64,000 nucleotides of DNA. It comes from Aequorivita capsosiphonis DSM 23843 (GTDB taxonomy: Bacteria > Bacteroidota > Bacteroidia > Flavobacteriales > Flavobacteriaceae). The notes beneath the pieces are model-generated. The model saw only the letters and a program-made list of their open reading frames with translations, did not search any database and had not been told where the DNA came from. Position numbers and translations under genes: made by a program. Location: assembly GCF_000429125.1 (NCBI RefSeq), contig NZ_AUBG01000001.1, positions 396,444 to 460,443 on the forward strand, read 5' to 3'. Shown piece by piece: positions 1 to 8,688 of the stretch (position 1 is its first letter; each line of letters begins with the position of its first letter).

Positions 1-792
1 TATGCATTTCCAGATGAAGTAACCGATACCATTCGTTTTGACAAGAAAGGACTTTTAGCAATGGCAAATTCAGGACCAGGTACTAATGGAAGTCAATTCT
101 TTATCACTTTAAAAGAAACACCTTGGTTGGATGGTCGTCACACTATCTTTGGCGAAATCGTTAAGGGACAAGACGTTGTTGATGCTATCGGAAACATGGA
201 AACCGAAAAACCAGGCGATAAGCCAAAAGAACCTGTTATTATTGAAAAAGTAAACATTATTAATAAAGGCGATGTTAAGGTTCCATATTTCACAGAAGAG
301 ATGGGCAAGCTTGAAAAAGACAAGAAAGAAAAAGAAGACCGTATAAAGGACGTGGCAGCAGCACAAGCCAAAGAGCTTAATGCTATGGAGGCTAAAGCGG
401 ATTCACTTCCCTCCGGAGTTAAAATTTATTTTAATGAAAAAGGTGATGGCCCACAACCAAAAGAAGGCGATAAGATTTTGATGAACTATGCTGGGTACCT
501 GGCTGATGGACACCTATTTGATTCAAACATTTTGGCAAACGCAGAAAAATTTGAAATCGTTGATGAAATGCGTAAAGCTGCAAAACAATATGTTCCTGTA
601 CCAACGGACTACAGCAAGGATGCACAACTGATTCCTGGTTTCCGCGAAGGTTTATTGAATATGAAAGTTGGCGATAAGGCAACTATCTTTATTCCATCTC
701 ATTTAGCTTACGGAAAAAGAGGAATTCCTGGAGTTATTCCTCCAGATTCTGAATTGATTTTCCAACTTGAAATTGTTGAGATCGTAGAATAG
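1..792 (+). CDS. Peptidyl-prolyl isomerase, cyclophilin-FKBP fusion (5' end missing)
   Basis: The reading frame is open to the left edge, so the N-terminus lies outside the window; an internal ATG at 61 sits inside the conserved cyclophilin core and is not the start. The visible part begins in the cyclophilin domain ([17 protein letters not shown] signature, then [14 protein letters not shown]), continues through a lysine/glutamate-rich, probably helical linker, and ends with an FKBP-type domain (from about [13 protein letters not shown] to the final [17 protein letters not shown], including the LAYGKRG segment). Both families catalyse cis-trans isomerisation of Xaa-Pro bonds. A protein with two unrelated isomerase folds is likely a folding helper for exported proteins, but the signal peptide that would decide location is not visible. 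A hairpin terminator follows. Confidence 0.93.
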   Translation, partial: YAFPDEVTDTIRFDKKGLLAMANSGPGTNGSQFFITLKETPWLDGRHTIFGEIVKGQDVVDAIGNMETEKPGDKPKEPVIIEKVNIINKGDVKVPYFTEEMGKLEKDKKEKEDRIKDVAAAQAKELNAMEAKADSLPSGVKIYFNEKGDGPQPKEGDKILMNYAGYLADGHLFDSNILANAEKFEIVDEMRKAAKQYVPVPTDYSKDAQLIPGFREGLLNMKVGDKATIFIPSHLAYGKRGIPGVIPPDSELIFQLEIVEIVE

Positions 793-812
793 TTTCAGTA
801 TTTCTTAGATAT

Positions 813-850
813 AAAAAGAGGAAACAGTTTAAAAACTAGTTCCTCTTTTT
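813..850. terminator. Bidirectional hairpin terminator between the isomerase gene and pepD
   Basis: The arms AAAAAGAGGAA and TTCCTCTTTTT pair around a partly paired AGTT/AACT core, giving A-rich and T-rich flanks on both strands. It lies 20 nt after the isomerase stop and downstream of the convergent pepD gene, so it can serve either. Confidence 0.75.
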
Positions 851-925
851 ATATTTAAAACAGGACGAAAAAAGATTATTCCTCTTTTCTCTTTATTCTT
901 TCCTCTTTATTCTATCTCCTTTCCT

Positions 926-2377
926 CTATTTCTTCGGAATATTCTTCAAGATCTCCATTACGAAGTCCCAGTATTTTTTTGCTGAAGAAATGCTTGCTCG
1001 CTCATCAGGAGAATGCGCTCCTCTAATGGTTGGTCCAAAAGAGATCATATCCATATCAGGATAATTCTGGCCTAATATTCCACATTCCAAACCTGCGTGA
1101 CAGGCAGCTACCTCAGCTTTTTCACCGTTCATCTTTTGATATAAACTATCCAAAACTTTTAAAATTGCGCTGTCCATATTCGGTGCCCACCCTGGATAAT
1201 CGCCATCCAGTTTTACATCGTAGCCCGCAAGCTCAAAAGTAGAAGTCAGCGCATCTGCAAGAACATCTTTTGAAGATTCCACAGAGCTACGAGTTAAACA
1301 TTCGACCTTAATTTTTCCGTTAGCAACCGAGACTTTCGCGATGTTATTTGAAGTTTCTACCAAATCCTCAATATCTGGACTCATTCTGTAAACACCATTA
1401 TGAGCCGCATTCATTGCGTTTAAAAATACGCTTTGCTCACTTTTAGACATAACCTTATTAGAACTCTCGTCGCTCTTTTCAGCTGTAATTGAAAGGTTTT
1501 CTTCCAAAGACTTATATTCTGAAGTAATGGCTTTCTTGATTTTTTCAAATGCTGTTTTAAACTCTTCTTCAGAAGAAACTAAAACTTGAGCAACACTTTC
1601 TCTCGGAATAGCATTCCGAAGACTTCCGCCTTCAAGTTTTGCCAATTGCATAAAATCCTTTGTAGCAAAAAGCACACGGTTCATCAACTTATTGGCGTTC
1701 CCCAAACCTTTTATAATGTCCATTCCACTGTGGCCACCGTTAAGACCATTAACCGTTAGCGTATAAGCTGTAGCATTTTTTGGCGCATCTTCTTCTATAT
1801 AGGTTCCGGTTGCAGTAACATCTACGCCACCAGCACAACCAACGCCTATTTCGTCATCTTCTTCGGTATCTAAGTTTAAAAGGATATCTCCTTTTAAAAG
1901 GCCACCTTTTAATCCTTTGGCACCAGTCATTCCGGTTTCTTCATCTATGGTAAAAAGTGCTTCAATTGCTGGATGAACAATTGTATCACTTTCAAGAATT
2001 GCCATAATTGTTGCAACTCCAAGCCCATTGTCCGCACCAAGAGTAGTTCCTTTTGCACGAACCCAATCTCCATCAACATGCATTTCAATTCCTTGTTTAT
2101 CGAAATCGAAATTGGTATCGTTGTTTTTTTGATGAACCATATCTAGATGGCTTTGAAGCACGATCATTTTTCGGTCTTCCATTCCGTTGGAAGCTGGTTT
2201 ACGGATGATCACATTCCCAACTTCATCTTCCATAGTCTCCAAGCCAAGGTTTTTCCCAAAGTCTTTCATAAAGGCAATTACACGTTCCTCTTTTTTTGAA
2301 GGACGCGGCACTGCGTTTAAATCTGCAAATTTGTTCCAAAGGGCTTTGGGTTCAAGATTTCTAATTTCTTCGTTCAT
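926..2377 (-). CDS. pepD: Aminoacyl-histidine dipeptidase (Xaa-His dipeptidase)
   Basis: A 483-residue M20-family metallopeptidase of the PepD group, which hydrolyses Xaa-His dipeptides such as carnosine in the cytoplasm. The metal-site pattern is complete: HLD at residues 77-79, D116 in GADNGLG, the acidic pair E146-E147 in DEETG, D170 in LNLDTEE, and a C-terminal histidine in RGAHSPDE. Length matches the family (about 480-490). There is no signal peptide. The ATG start at 2377 gives the expected family N-terminus (EPKALWNKFADLNAVPRPSKKE). It is divergent from the DUF3810 gene across a roughly 200-nt spacer that contains nested inverted repeats. Confidence 0.96.
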   Translation of the reverse strand: MNEEIRNLEPKALWNKFADLNAVPRPSKKEERVIAFMKDFGKNLGLETMEDEVGNVIIRKPASNGMEDRKMIVLQSHLDMVHQKNNDTNFDFDKQGIEMHVDGDWVRAKGTTLGADNGLGVATIMAILESDTIVHPAIEALFTIDEETGMTGAKGLKGGLLKGDILLNLDTEEDDEIGVGCAGGVDVTATGTYIEEDAPKNATAYTLTVNGLNGGHSGMDIIKGLGNANKLMNRVLFATKDFMQLAKLEGGSLRNAIPRESVAQVLVSSEEEFKTAFEKIKKAITSEYKSLEENLSITAEKSDESSNKVMSKSEQSVFLNAMNAAHNGVYRMSPDIEDLVETSNNIAKVSVANGKIKVECLTRSSVESSKDVLADALTSTFELAGYDVKLDGDYPGWAPNMDSAILKVLDSLYQKMNGEKAEVAACHAGLECGILGQNYPDMDMISFGPTIRGAHSPDERASISSAKKYWDFVMEILKNIPKK

Positions 2378-2410
2378 ATAATTTATATTTTGTGATAATT
2401 ATTTTTTTCA

Positions 2411-2504
2411 CCACGAATACACAAATATCCGGCAAACGGATGCGTGGTCATTTATTTACGTCTAAGCTTTTTGCACCAGCAAAAAGCTAACATTCGTGTA
2501 TTCG
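2411..2504. repeat. Nested inverted repeat in the pepD/DUF3810 spacer
   Basis: The outer arms CGAATACAC (2414-2422) and GTGTATTCG (2496-2504) enclose an inner perfect 9-bp hairpin, AGCTTTTTG (2465-2473) with CAAAAAGCT (2480-2488) and the loop CACCAG. The outer words (CCACGAATACAC) resemble the CCACGAATGCACGAAT hairpin after fahA near 37921, which suggests one dispersed repeat family rather than a dedicated operator. Confidence 0.55.
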
Positions 2505-2584
2505 CGGCACATTCCCACAAAATTAACTTTTTTCAATCGCTATAAAAATTATGAAGAGAAAGAATTCCTTTGTAAGTTTGATTT

Positions 2585-3652
2585 ATGCAAAGACGAACTG
2601 CGCTTATTCTTGCGTTACTGCTTCCGATACAGTGGATTTTCCTCCAGATCCTAAAAAATTTTCCAGAATTTGTGGAGAGACATTACAGCTTGGGCTTTTA
2701 TCCCATGCTTTCCAAAGTATCACGCTATATCTTTGGTTGGGTGCCATTTTCCGTAGGAGACCTCTTTTATCTTTTGATTGCTTTGGTTACTATTCGATGG
2801 ATTTATAAGAATTTTTACCGACTTCGTTTTGAGCCCTTTCGAGTATTTGTAGATATTCTCGCAGCAGTTTCTGTGGTTTATTTTATGTTTCACATTCTTT
2901 GGGCTTTTAATTATTATAGAGTACCTCTTCATAAATCCCTACAACTGGAAAGCGATTATACTTATGAAGAATTGCTCTCCACTACAAACCGATTTATAGA
3001 AAAGAGCAACGCGATGCATCGTGAATTGGGCTATGCAGATTCAACGAAAATTGATTTGCCATTCAGTCAGAAAGAAATGTTTAGAAAAAGCTTAAATGGA
3101 TATAAGAATCTTGAAAATGAATTTCCACAACTCGCCTATTCCCCGCGGAGTATCAAAAAAAGTGGCTGGAGCTTGGGCTTAACCTATATGGGATATAGCG
3201 GATATCTCAATCCATTTTCGGGGGAAGGGCAGGTTAACAACCTCATCAAAACCTATAAATTTCCGGTAGTTGCATGTCACGAAGAAGCGCACCAAATAGG
3301 ATATGCCGCAGAAAACGAAGCCAACTTTATCGCTACTTTAGCCACCCTTCACAACGACGATCTTTATATCCAATATGCAGGATATATTTTTACGCTGCGT
3401 TATTTAATAAACGAAGTAGCCCGAAATGACGAAGAGGAATACTATAGACTCTTAAAGAAAATAAACCCTGGAATCTTGGCCAGTTATAAGGAGATGCGTG
3501 ATTTCTGGGAAAGCTATGAAAACCCGTTCGAGACTTTTTCAAAGGTGTTTTGGGATAATTTCCTAAAAGCGAATAATCAAAGCGCTGGTATTATGAGCTA
3601 TAACTATATGGTGGCGCTAGTGGTTAATTATTTTGAGGAAAGACCACTGTGA
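2585..3652 (+). CDS. DUF3810 family membrane protein with HExxH motif
   Basis: A 355-residue protein with three predicted N-terminal membrane helices (about residues 5-22, 55-75 and 87-110), followed by a soluble domain. Residues 232-236 read HEEAH, a zinc-peptidase-type HExxH motif followed by QIGYAAENEANF, which would supply a downstream glutamate ligand. The family is known only as DUF3810 and has no assigned substrate; membrane metalloprotease activity is an inference from this motif. A TAAGTTTG box lies immediately upstream (2573-2580), so the transcript may have almost no leader. The gene is divergent from pepD, an arrangement I recall as common in this group. Confidence 0.87.
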   Translation: MQRRTALILALLLPIQWIFLQILKNFPEFVERHYSLGFYPMLSKVSRYIFGWVPFSVGDLFYLLIALVTIRWIYKNFYRLRFEPFRVFVDILAAVSVVYFMFHILWAFNYYRVPLHKSLQLESDYTYEELLSTTNRFIEKSNAMHRELGYADSTKIDLPFSQKEMFRKSLNGYKNLENEFPQLAYSPRSIKKSGWSLGLTYMGYSGYLNPFSGEGQVNNLIKTYKFPVVACHEEAHQIGYAAENEANFIATLATLHNDDLYIQYAGYIFTLRYLINEVARNDEEEYYRLLKKINPGILASYKEMRDFWESYENPFETFSKVFWDNFLKANNQSAGIMSYNYMVALVVNYFEERPL

Positions 3653-3657
3653 TATGG

Positions 3658-3733
3658 CACGCCCCCTGCCCCCTAAAGAGGAAAGACAAAATAACAGCAA
3701 AATTTTAAACTCCCTTTAGGGTTGGGGTAAAAC
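3658..3733. repeat. Inverted pair of the CCCTTTAGGG..GGGG dispersed repeat
   Basis: The left copy is on the minus strand (3658-3685, reading CTTTAGGGGGCAGGGGGC in reverse complement) and the right copy on the plus strand (3710-3733, CTCCCTTTAGGGTTGGGGTA), separated by about 25 nt of AT-rich DNA. Related copies occur at 8543-8562 (minus), 8654-8680 (plus) and 30841-30863 (minus). The head-to-head pairing resembles REP/BIME-type elements. Confidence 0.6.
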
Positions 3734-3757
3734 GCTGTGAAACTGGGCTTCGGTACA

Positions 3758-3776
3758 TCCCGATGAAAAATCGGGA
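3758..3776. repeat. Short TCCCGAT palindrome
   Basis: TCCCGAT and ATCGGGA form a 7-bp stem with a GAAAA loop, in the spacer between two convergent genes. It may act as a weak terminator or be part of the adjoining dispersed-repeat cluster; no long T-run follows. Confidence 0.4.
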
Positions 3777-3906
3777 CACTCCGCCATCTTGGATTTGGTG
3801 TTTAAATTACTTTTAATAAAAATTTGAATCGATTTATAGGAAAGAGTGATTTGTTAACTCACTTAACGTTGTGAAATTTTCACCACTCACCACTCAAGTT
3901 TAATAT

Positions 3907-4758
3907 CTAATCCACATACCTACCTTCCGCTGGTTTCACAAAAACAGAAGGATCCAGTAAGGTTTCGGTTGCAGCTATGTTATCAAACTTTATGTCCATT
4001 TCCTTTTTCTTCGGCTTGTCATTTTCAACAGTGTACCAAGAAAGTTTTTCTGGTAATAGAAGTCCGTTTACATCTTGCCATTTATCGTATTTAATAAAGT
4101 GCCAATCGGTGCTTTTCTTTTGATCCTTAAACGTTACCGTGTATGCCAACCAAGCCATTTTATTGGTTTCTGGGTCGAAGTATAGTTTGTATTCATCTTT
4201 GGAGGAATCTCCTACGCCATCATTATATGAAATTTTATAAGCATCGTACATTTTACCGTCCAATTCGGTAGGTTTTAGGGCTGTATAATTAGTTCCCGGA
4301 TCTGCAATTACGAAAGGCATTGCATAAAAATAAAACATCAAGTTATGGTAAAATACTGGATCGCCTTTATAACCTACATCGTGCCGTAGAAGCCATACTT
4401 TTTTACCATCATAACCTATGGACCAGTCTTTGGATTCTATTTTCGATTTTCTATCCAGCAAGGAAACGGTGTGGATTTCAACACCATTCTTTCCCTTCAT
4501 CTCAAAACAGAGATTGTTCATCTGTTTCCAATGGCTTAGTCCGCCGTGAGCCGTAAAAACAGCTTGAAGTTCTGCTGGAAACACCTTGGTTTTTTTTACC
4601 TGAACTTCTTTATTTTCATTAATAGTTGTTTTTACAGAATCGGCCTCTAATGCCTCTACACGCGGATCAATCGTTGAATTTTCGGAGTTGTCTTTTTTAT
4701 CGTTCTTACAGGCAGAAAGTAAAAGCAGAAGGGTACATATAGAAAGCAGTCGTTTCAT
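3907..4758 (-). CDS. DUF6503-like lipoprotein
   Basis: A 283-residue protein with an SPII signal ending in LLLLLSAC (Cys17), so it is predicted to be lipid-anchored. The mature part opens with an acidic/lysine-rich linker and then AVFTAHGGLSHWKQM, the opening I associate with the DUF6503 family of Bacteroidetes. The rest is predicted beta-rich with many Trp/Tyr and Asp/Lys, perhaps a lipocalin-like or LolA-like beta fold, but no catalytic motif is evident. It stands alone, leftward, upstream of the T9SS gene ending at 4882. The function is unknown. Confidence 0.82.
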   Translation of the reverse strand: MKRLLSICTLLLLLSACKNDKKDNSENSTIDPRVEALEADSVKTTINENKEVQVKKTKVFPAELQAVFTAHGGLSHWKQMNNLCFEMKGKNGVEIHTVSLLDRKSKIESKDWSIGYDGKKVWLLRHDVGYKGDPVFYHNLMFYFYAMPFVIADPGTNYTALKPTELDGKMYDAYKISYNDGVGDSSKDEYKLYFDPETNKMAWLAYTVTFKDQKKSTDWHFIKYDKWQDVNGLLLPEKLSWYTVENDKPKKKEMDIKFDNIAATETLLDPSVFVKPAEGRYVD

Positions 4759-4835
4759 TATAGTTGATTTTAGTTTTTTAAAAGTAGAAAAGCTCCTCGA
4801 TTTGGAGAAGATTTTTAGAAAGGTTTGTGAATAAT

Positions 4836-4863
4836 TAGTCGGTAGTCGGTAGACGATAGTTGG
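4836..4863. repeat. Heptanucleotide tandem repeat, about 4 copies of TAGTCGG
   Basis: Four consecutive 7-nt units read TAGTCGG, TAGTCGG, TAGACGA and TAGTTGG, followed by TAGTTTT. They lie between the DUF6503-like gene and the stop codon of the T9SS gene. The period of seven recurs in unrelated sequences at 24280 and 53873. Confidence 0.75.
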
Positions 4864-4881
4864 TAGTTTTGTCGGTTTGAT

Positions 4882-6060
4882 TTAGTTTTTTACCAATTTT
4901 TTAATCGCTGAATTTCCTTCCGAAGCAATCTTCACAAAATATACCCCGCTTTCCAAAGTAGAAACATTCATCGTTAGCATTCCGTTTTGCGGAAGTATTT
5001 TTTCAGAAGACAATAGTTTTCCTTGAATATCATAAATTGAAATTGTTGTTTCTGAAACCAATTGTGAGGATTGAACTGCAAAACTTTCGGAAGTTGGATT
5101 TGGGGAGATGCTTAAATTTTCCAAAGCAAAAGCAGCCACCGAAATAGTCTGATCTGTTTCTATTTCAAAAGAAGCTATTACAAAACAACTCGTATCATAA
5201 TTTTCCACCCGAACATATATTGTCTGTGGGTTTGTAATGTTTTGATATGCCGCAGGATTTGCTATGACGAATTCATTATTCTGCGCATCCTCCTCGTTTT
5301 CATAGAAATAGACATTATAGTCTGAAGGATTTAAACCGAAGAGAATCACAGGAATATTCACGGTAAGATCAAAAATTGCAAAGCCATCACCGTCGCCTTC
5401 ATTTATAAATAAATCATCTGGTTCGCTTATTGGTGGGCTTTCGTTTACAATCAATTCTAATTCAACAACAGCGAAACAATCCGTTAGATCATTTGAAACC
5501 CGCACATAAATGGTTTGCGAAAATGGAACTATATTTTCGTAAGGACTTATCAGAGGCAAGCTTCCTAATAACGCATCAACAAGGGTTTCGTGATAGGTAA
5601 AAGAAAGATTCGGGTCATCATTACCTATTTCAGAATCTTTCTGTGTTAATACAAAACTCGCAAAACCATCATTATCCTCATCGCAGACTTCCAGCGGTGT
5701 AGGTTCCGTTGGGGTTGGACTCATTAGCACTTCCAATGCTAATACAACAACAGCGAATTCACCATCACTGTTTTCGGCTCTGGCGTAAACCTCATCATTA
5801 TATGGATTGAAATTAATATAAGGATCTAAAACTTCATTCTCCATCTCCATTGCATCAACCAGCGTTAAATGATAGGTTACCGTTATTGTAGGATTTCCAA
5901 GTGTGATATCATCATCTGCATCGTGAAGAATAAACTGTGCAAAACCATCATTATCCTCATCACAAACCATTAAGGGATCAGGCTCAGGGTTTACAATAAT
6001 CTGGGAATGACTTGAAAGAGAAATTATGCTAAAAACGAAAAAGAGTAAAAATCTTTTCAT
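4882..6060 (-). CDS. T9SS type A cargo protein with three acidic repeats
   Basis: A 392-residue secreted protein with a signal peptide ending SSHSQ, so the mature chain probably starts at Gln20. Three units of about 95 residues begin with an aspartate-rich turn: DEDNDGF near residue 34, the same motif near 127, and EGDGDGFAIF near 221. The units share FVL and IYVRVEN-like strands, implying a stack of beta-sandwich domains, possibly Ca2+-stabilised through the Asp-rich turns. Residues 315-392 form a Por sorting domain (LSISPNPTSESF, YDIQGKLLSS, SGVYFVKI, terminal KKLVKN) that directs T9SS export and surface attachment. No enzymatic motif is visible. Confidence 0.85.
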   Translation of the reverse strand: MKRFLLFFVFSIISLSSHSQIIVNPEPDPLMVCDEDNDGFAQFILHDADDDITLGNPTITVTYHLTLVDAMEMENEVLDPYINFNPYNDEVYARAENSDGEFAVVVLALEVLMSPTPTEPTPLEVCDEDNDGFASFVLTQKDSEIGNDDPNLSFTYHETLVDALLGSLPLISPYENIVPFSQTIYVRVSNDLTDCFAVVELELIVNESPPISEPDDLFINEGDGDGFAIFDLTVNIPVILFGLNPSDYNVYFYENEEDAQNNEFVIANPAAYQNITNPQTIYVRVENYDTSCFVIASFEIETDQTISVAAFALENLSISPNPTSESFAVQSSQLVSETTISIYDIQGKLLSSEKILPQNGMLTMNVSTLESGVYFVKIASEGNSAIKKLVKN

Positions 6061-6186
6061 AATTAATAGTTTTCATGCAATTTAGTTAAAATTTTAGAAT
6101 TGTTAATAAAAACTTAAATAATGCGATTTTCAGTTGGCGACATACGGATTTTTCAGTACTCTTGTTTCGTTTAAAAAAGGCTATTT

Positions 6187-6894
6187 ATGAGAAAATTATA
6201 TACATCCCAATTGCTTTTATTGGGGATTCTTTTGCTATTTCAATCTTGTGATATACGGGTTATGGACGATCATCGTATTTTGATTAAAGGAAGCGTTGTT
6301 GATGGTGAAAACAATCCAATTCCCAATATTCCTATTCGCAGCCATGCATACAGTGAAATTTTCGGTGAAACACTCACAGATGCTAATGGCAATTTTGAAT
6401 TTACATCATTGGAAGCAGAGAATTATTATCGATTAGAAATAGGCGTAAACATAAAAACCAATATTTATTATTATGATGGTGGTTATAGTTATGACTTAAC
6501 GGAAAACCCGGATTATTCCGGTAAACAATATTTTAAAGATTCAAGAGACCGGAATGCAAGCACCTATAATTTAGGTAAAATACAACTCAATAAGGCTGCC
6601 CGACTTACCATTTTATTTAATAATACTCCTGGCGATAACAACGCGGTAGCCTATAAAATAGAATACCAAAGCGCTATTTGTGAAATAGATCTCAACCATA
6701 ACAATCCCGAAGATTGTTTTGTAAATGACGACTACTATCAACAGCTGGATATAAACACTTCAAACTTCCAAAACACCTTCAACAGTCAGTTAGGCTCCAC
6801 TGTTTTATTAAAGTATATTCTAAATAATGAGCCGGAGCAAACCATCGCTATTCCACTAACAAACACCGATAATACGTATGTTTTCGAATTTTAA
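6187..6894 (+). CDS. Lipoprotein with carboxypeptidase-regulatory-like (Ig-like) domain
   Basis: A 235-residue protein with an SPII signal ending LLLLFQSC (Cys21). Residues 32-85 resemble the carboxypeptidase-D regulatory-like beta-sandwich (IKGSVVDGENNPIPNIPI, then TDANGNFEFTSLEAENYY). The remainder has no family I recognise. Its last 17 nt overlap the start of the next gene, an outer-membrane-like protein, so the two are probably translated from one message and may form a lipoprotein/barrel pair. The ATG at 6187 is the only start that includes the whole signal peptide. Confidence 0.8.
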   Translation: MRKLYTSQLLLLGILLLFQSCDIRVMDDHRILIKGSVVDGENNPIPNIPIRSHAYSEIFGETLTDANGNFEFTSLEAENYYRLEIGVNIKTNIYYYDGGYSYDLTENPDYSGKQYFKDSRDRNASTYNLGKIQLNKAARLTILFNNTPGDNNAVAYKIEYQSAICEIDLNHNNPEDCFVNDDYYQQLDINTSNFQNTFNSQLGSTVLLKYILNNEPEQTIAIPLTNTDNTYVFEF

Positions 6895-7522
6895 AATTTT
6901 CAGTATTGCTCTTGTAATTTCCGCATCCGCAATTGCCCAAGAATCCAATAAATCAGAAAACCCAATAATTGAAACCTCACAAGACTCAATAAAACCTGGC
7001 AAAGATGTAGGTAGCATCGTTATAGGCCCTTACTTTCCGGTATCATTTGGAGATAACTTTGTAAACAACGGAATGGATCTAAAACTTGGAGCACGTATTT
7101 CCTTCAAGGTGAATGCGTATAAAGGATTTTATATTGGCCCATATTTCAGCTTTTTTAATGGTGACGTAAACAATCCTGAATTATTAGGAAATTACTACAG
7201 TACCACCAATACAGTTGTTGGAGCTATTGCGGGTTACGAAAAACACCTTAAAAATTTCGATGTTAGCATTGGAGTTGGTGTAGGTGCTTCAAGATACAAT
7301 AACCATGGTTTTAAAGATACCGCCACGGCAGTTTGGCTAAACCCAGAAGTCAGCTATCGATTAACAACTTATTTAGGTGTTTATTTTACGCCAGAACTAC
7401 GTCATGATTTTATGAATATCGATACACCTTCTGAATTAAAAGACACCTTTAACGGCGTAAATTACTTCAATCTCAGTTTTGGGCTTCGCATAAATTTGGG
7501 AACGGCTTATAGAAATTTGTAG
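6878..7522 (+). CDS. Putative outer-membrane beta-barrel protein
   Basis: A 214-residue protein with a signal peptide ending SASAIAQ (predicted mature Gln). From about residue 50 it alternates hydrophobic and polar residues with Gly/aromatic strands (IGPYFPVSFGDNF, FYIGPYFSFFNG, DVSIGVGVGASRY, YLGVYFTPELRHDF, YFNLSFGLRINLG), typical of a small 8-10-strand porin-like barrel. The start codon lies inside the 3' end of the preceding lipoprotein gene, in a different frame, which suggests translational coupling. No specific family is recognised. Confidence 0.78.
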   Translation: MFSNFKIFSIALVISASAIAQESNKSENPIIETSQDSIKPGKDVGSIVIGPYFPVSFGDNFVNNGMDLKLGARISFKVNAYKGFYIGPYFSFFNGDVNNPELLGNYYSTTNTVVGAIAGYEKHLKNFDVSIGVGVGASRYNNHGFKDTATAVWLNPEVSYRLTTYLGVYFTPELRHDFMNIDTPSELKDTFNGVNYFNLSFGLRINLGTAYRNL

Positions 7523-7628
7523 CTTAATAATACTGTTTTAGCGAAGACGCAAAGACGCTAAGAATATTTTCTTAAGAAATACTGAAGGTCAGATTTCAGA
7601 AAAATCTTAATTATACTCTTGATATGTT

Positions 7629-7636
7629 TACCTTTG
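7629..7636 (+). promoter_or_regulatory. Candidate -7 box (TACCTTTG) for the SpoU methyltransferase gene
   Basis: It matches the Bacteroidetes TAnnTTTG consensus, 58 nt before the chosen ATG at 7695. No convincing -33 TTG at the usual distance is seen, so support is partial. It places transcription initiation upstream of the palindrome at 7653. Confidence 0.4.
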
Positions 7637-7652
7637 CATCCTAGCGTCCTTG

Positions 7653-7668
7653 CCTGCCAGATGGCAGG
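7653..7668. repeat. Palindrome CCTGCCA-GA-TGGCAGG
   Basis: A perfect 7-bp stem with a GA loop in the leader of the SpoU methyltransferase gene. It has the same stem-GA-stem layout as the palindrome at 57936-57953. Its presence creates an artificial in-frame upstream ATG (7650) that should not be taken as the start of the gene. Confidence 0.55.
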
Positions 7669-7694
7669 TTTGCGAAAAAATTTTTACAAACAGC

Positions 7695-8498
7695 ATGCAA
7701 AAAAACATTACCAGCCTTCAGAACCCACTGATAAAACAGATTATTCTACTTCAGGAGAAATCGCGCGAGCGTCGCAAAACCAATCTTTTTGTTATTGAGG
7801 GATTGCGCGAAATTTCATTAGCGCTGAAAGGTGGGTATGCTTTGAAAACACTTCTTTTCTGTCCAGAAATTATTTCCGAAGAAGACGTTTTTAAACTGAA
7901 AGAATCTTGCAACAATGAAACAGAGCTTATAGAAATCACTTCTGAAATCTATGAAAAGTTAGCCTACCGAAGTTCTACCGAAGGAATTTTAGCGGTGGCT
8001 CATACAAAAGATTTAAGTCTGTTAAACTATAAACCACAAACCACAAACTCTTTAATTCTAATTGCTGAAGCTCCCGAAAAACCAGGAAACATTGGCGCGC
8101 TCCTTCGAACCGCCGATGCAGCAAATGTAGATGCCGTAATAATCGCAAATCCAAAAACAGATTTATACAATCCAAACATCATCCGTAGTAGTGTGGGTTG
8201 TCTGTTTACCAATACGATTGCCACGGGAAGTACTTCAGAAATAATTTCGTTCTTAAAACAAAACAATATCAACATTTACTGCGCCGCTCTACAAGCAGCT
8301 GTAAATTACGATACAATAGATTTCAAAGAAAGCACCGCTATAGTCGTTGGCACCGAAGCCACGGGTCTTTCAGAAGAATGGCTTAAAAACAGCACCCAAA
8401 ACATCATCATCCCAATGCAAGGCGAAATAGATAGTATAAATGTATCAGTAGCAGCAGGAATTCTTGTTTTTGAAGCGAAAAGACAGCGTGGGTTTTAG
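7695..8498 (+). CDS. TrmH/SpoU family RNA 2'-O-methyltransferase
   Basis: A 267-residue SPOUT-class methyltransferase that transfers a methyl group from S-adenosylmethionine to a ribose 2'-OH in rRNA or tRNA. An N-terminal substrate-binding domain (MQKNITSLQNPLIKQI, then RRKTNLFVIEGLREI) precedes the knotted catalytic domain with all three motifs: EAPEKPGNIGALLRTADA, NIIRSSVGCLF and IPMQGEIDSINVSVAAGI. The frame is open 15 codons further to an ATG at 7650, but that segment is encoded by a palindromic repeat, so I chose the ATG at 7695. The target nucleotide cannot be told from sequence alone. Confidence 0.92.
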   Translation: MQKNITSLQNPLIKQIILLQEKSRERRKTNLFVIEGLREISLALKGGYALKTLLFCPEIISEEDVFKLKESCNNETELIEITSEIYEKLAYRSSTEGILAVAHTKDLSLLNYKPQTTNSLILIAEAPEKPGNIGALLRTADAANVDAVIIANPKTDLYNPNIIRSSVGCLFTNTIATGSTSEIISFLKQNNINIYCAALQAAVNYDTIDFKESTAIVVGTEATGLSEEWLKNSTQNIIIPMQGEIDSINVSVAAGILVFEAKRQRGF

Positions 8499-8542
8499 TA
8501 TTCAGTTGCAGTTTGCAGTCAAAAAAACGGAGTCTCAAAAAA

Positions 8543-8680
8543 TACCCCAATCCTAAAGGGAGCAGACCGTACTCATTAATAGAAGCTGGGAAAAAACCAG
8601 AAAAATATTTAACATAAACTAAAACACCCAAACCCAAAAGAGAATTGTCTTTGCACCCCTTTAGGGGCTGGGGGTAAAAA
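8543..8680. repeat. Second inverted pair of the CCCTTTAGGG..GGGG dispersed repeat
   Basis: The minus-strand copy at 8543-8562 (CTCCCTTTAGGATTGGGGTA in reverse complement) and the plus-strand copy at 8654-8680 (ACCCCTTTAGGGGCTGGGGG) flank about 90 nt of AT-rich filler. The right copy ends 8 nt before the TTG start of the M48 protease gene, so it probably sits in that gene's leader. Confidence 0.6.
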
Positions 8681-8688
8681 CAAGAAAC

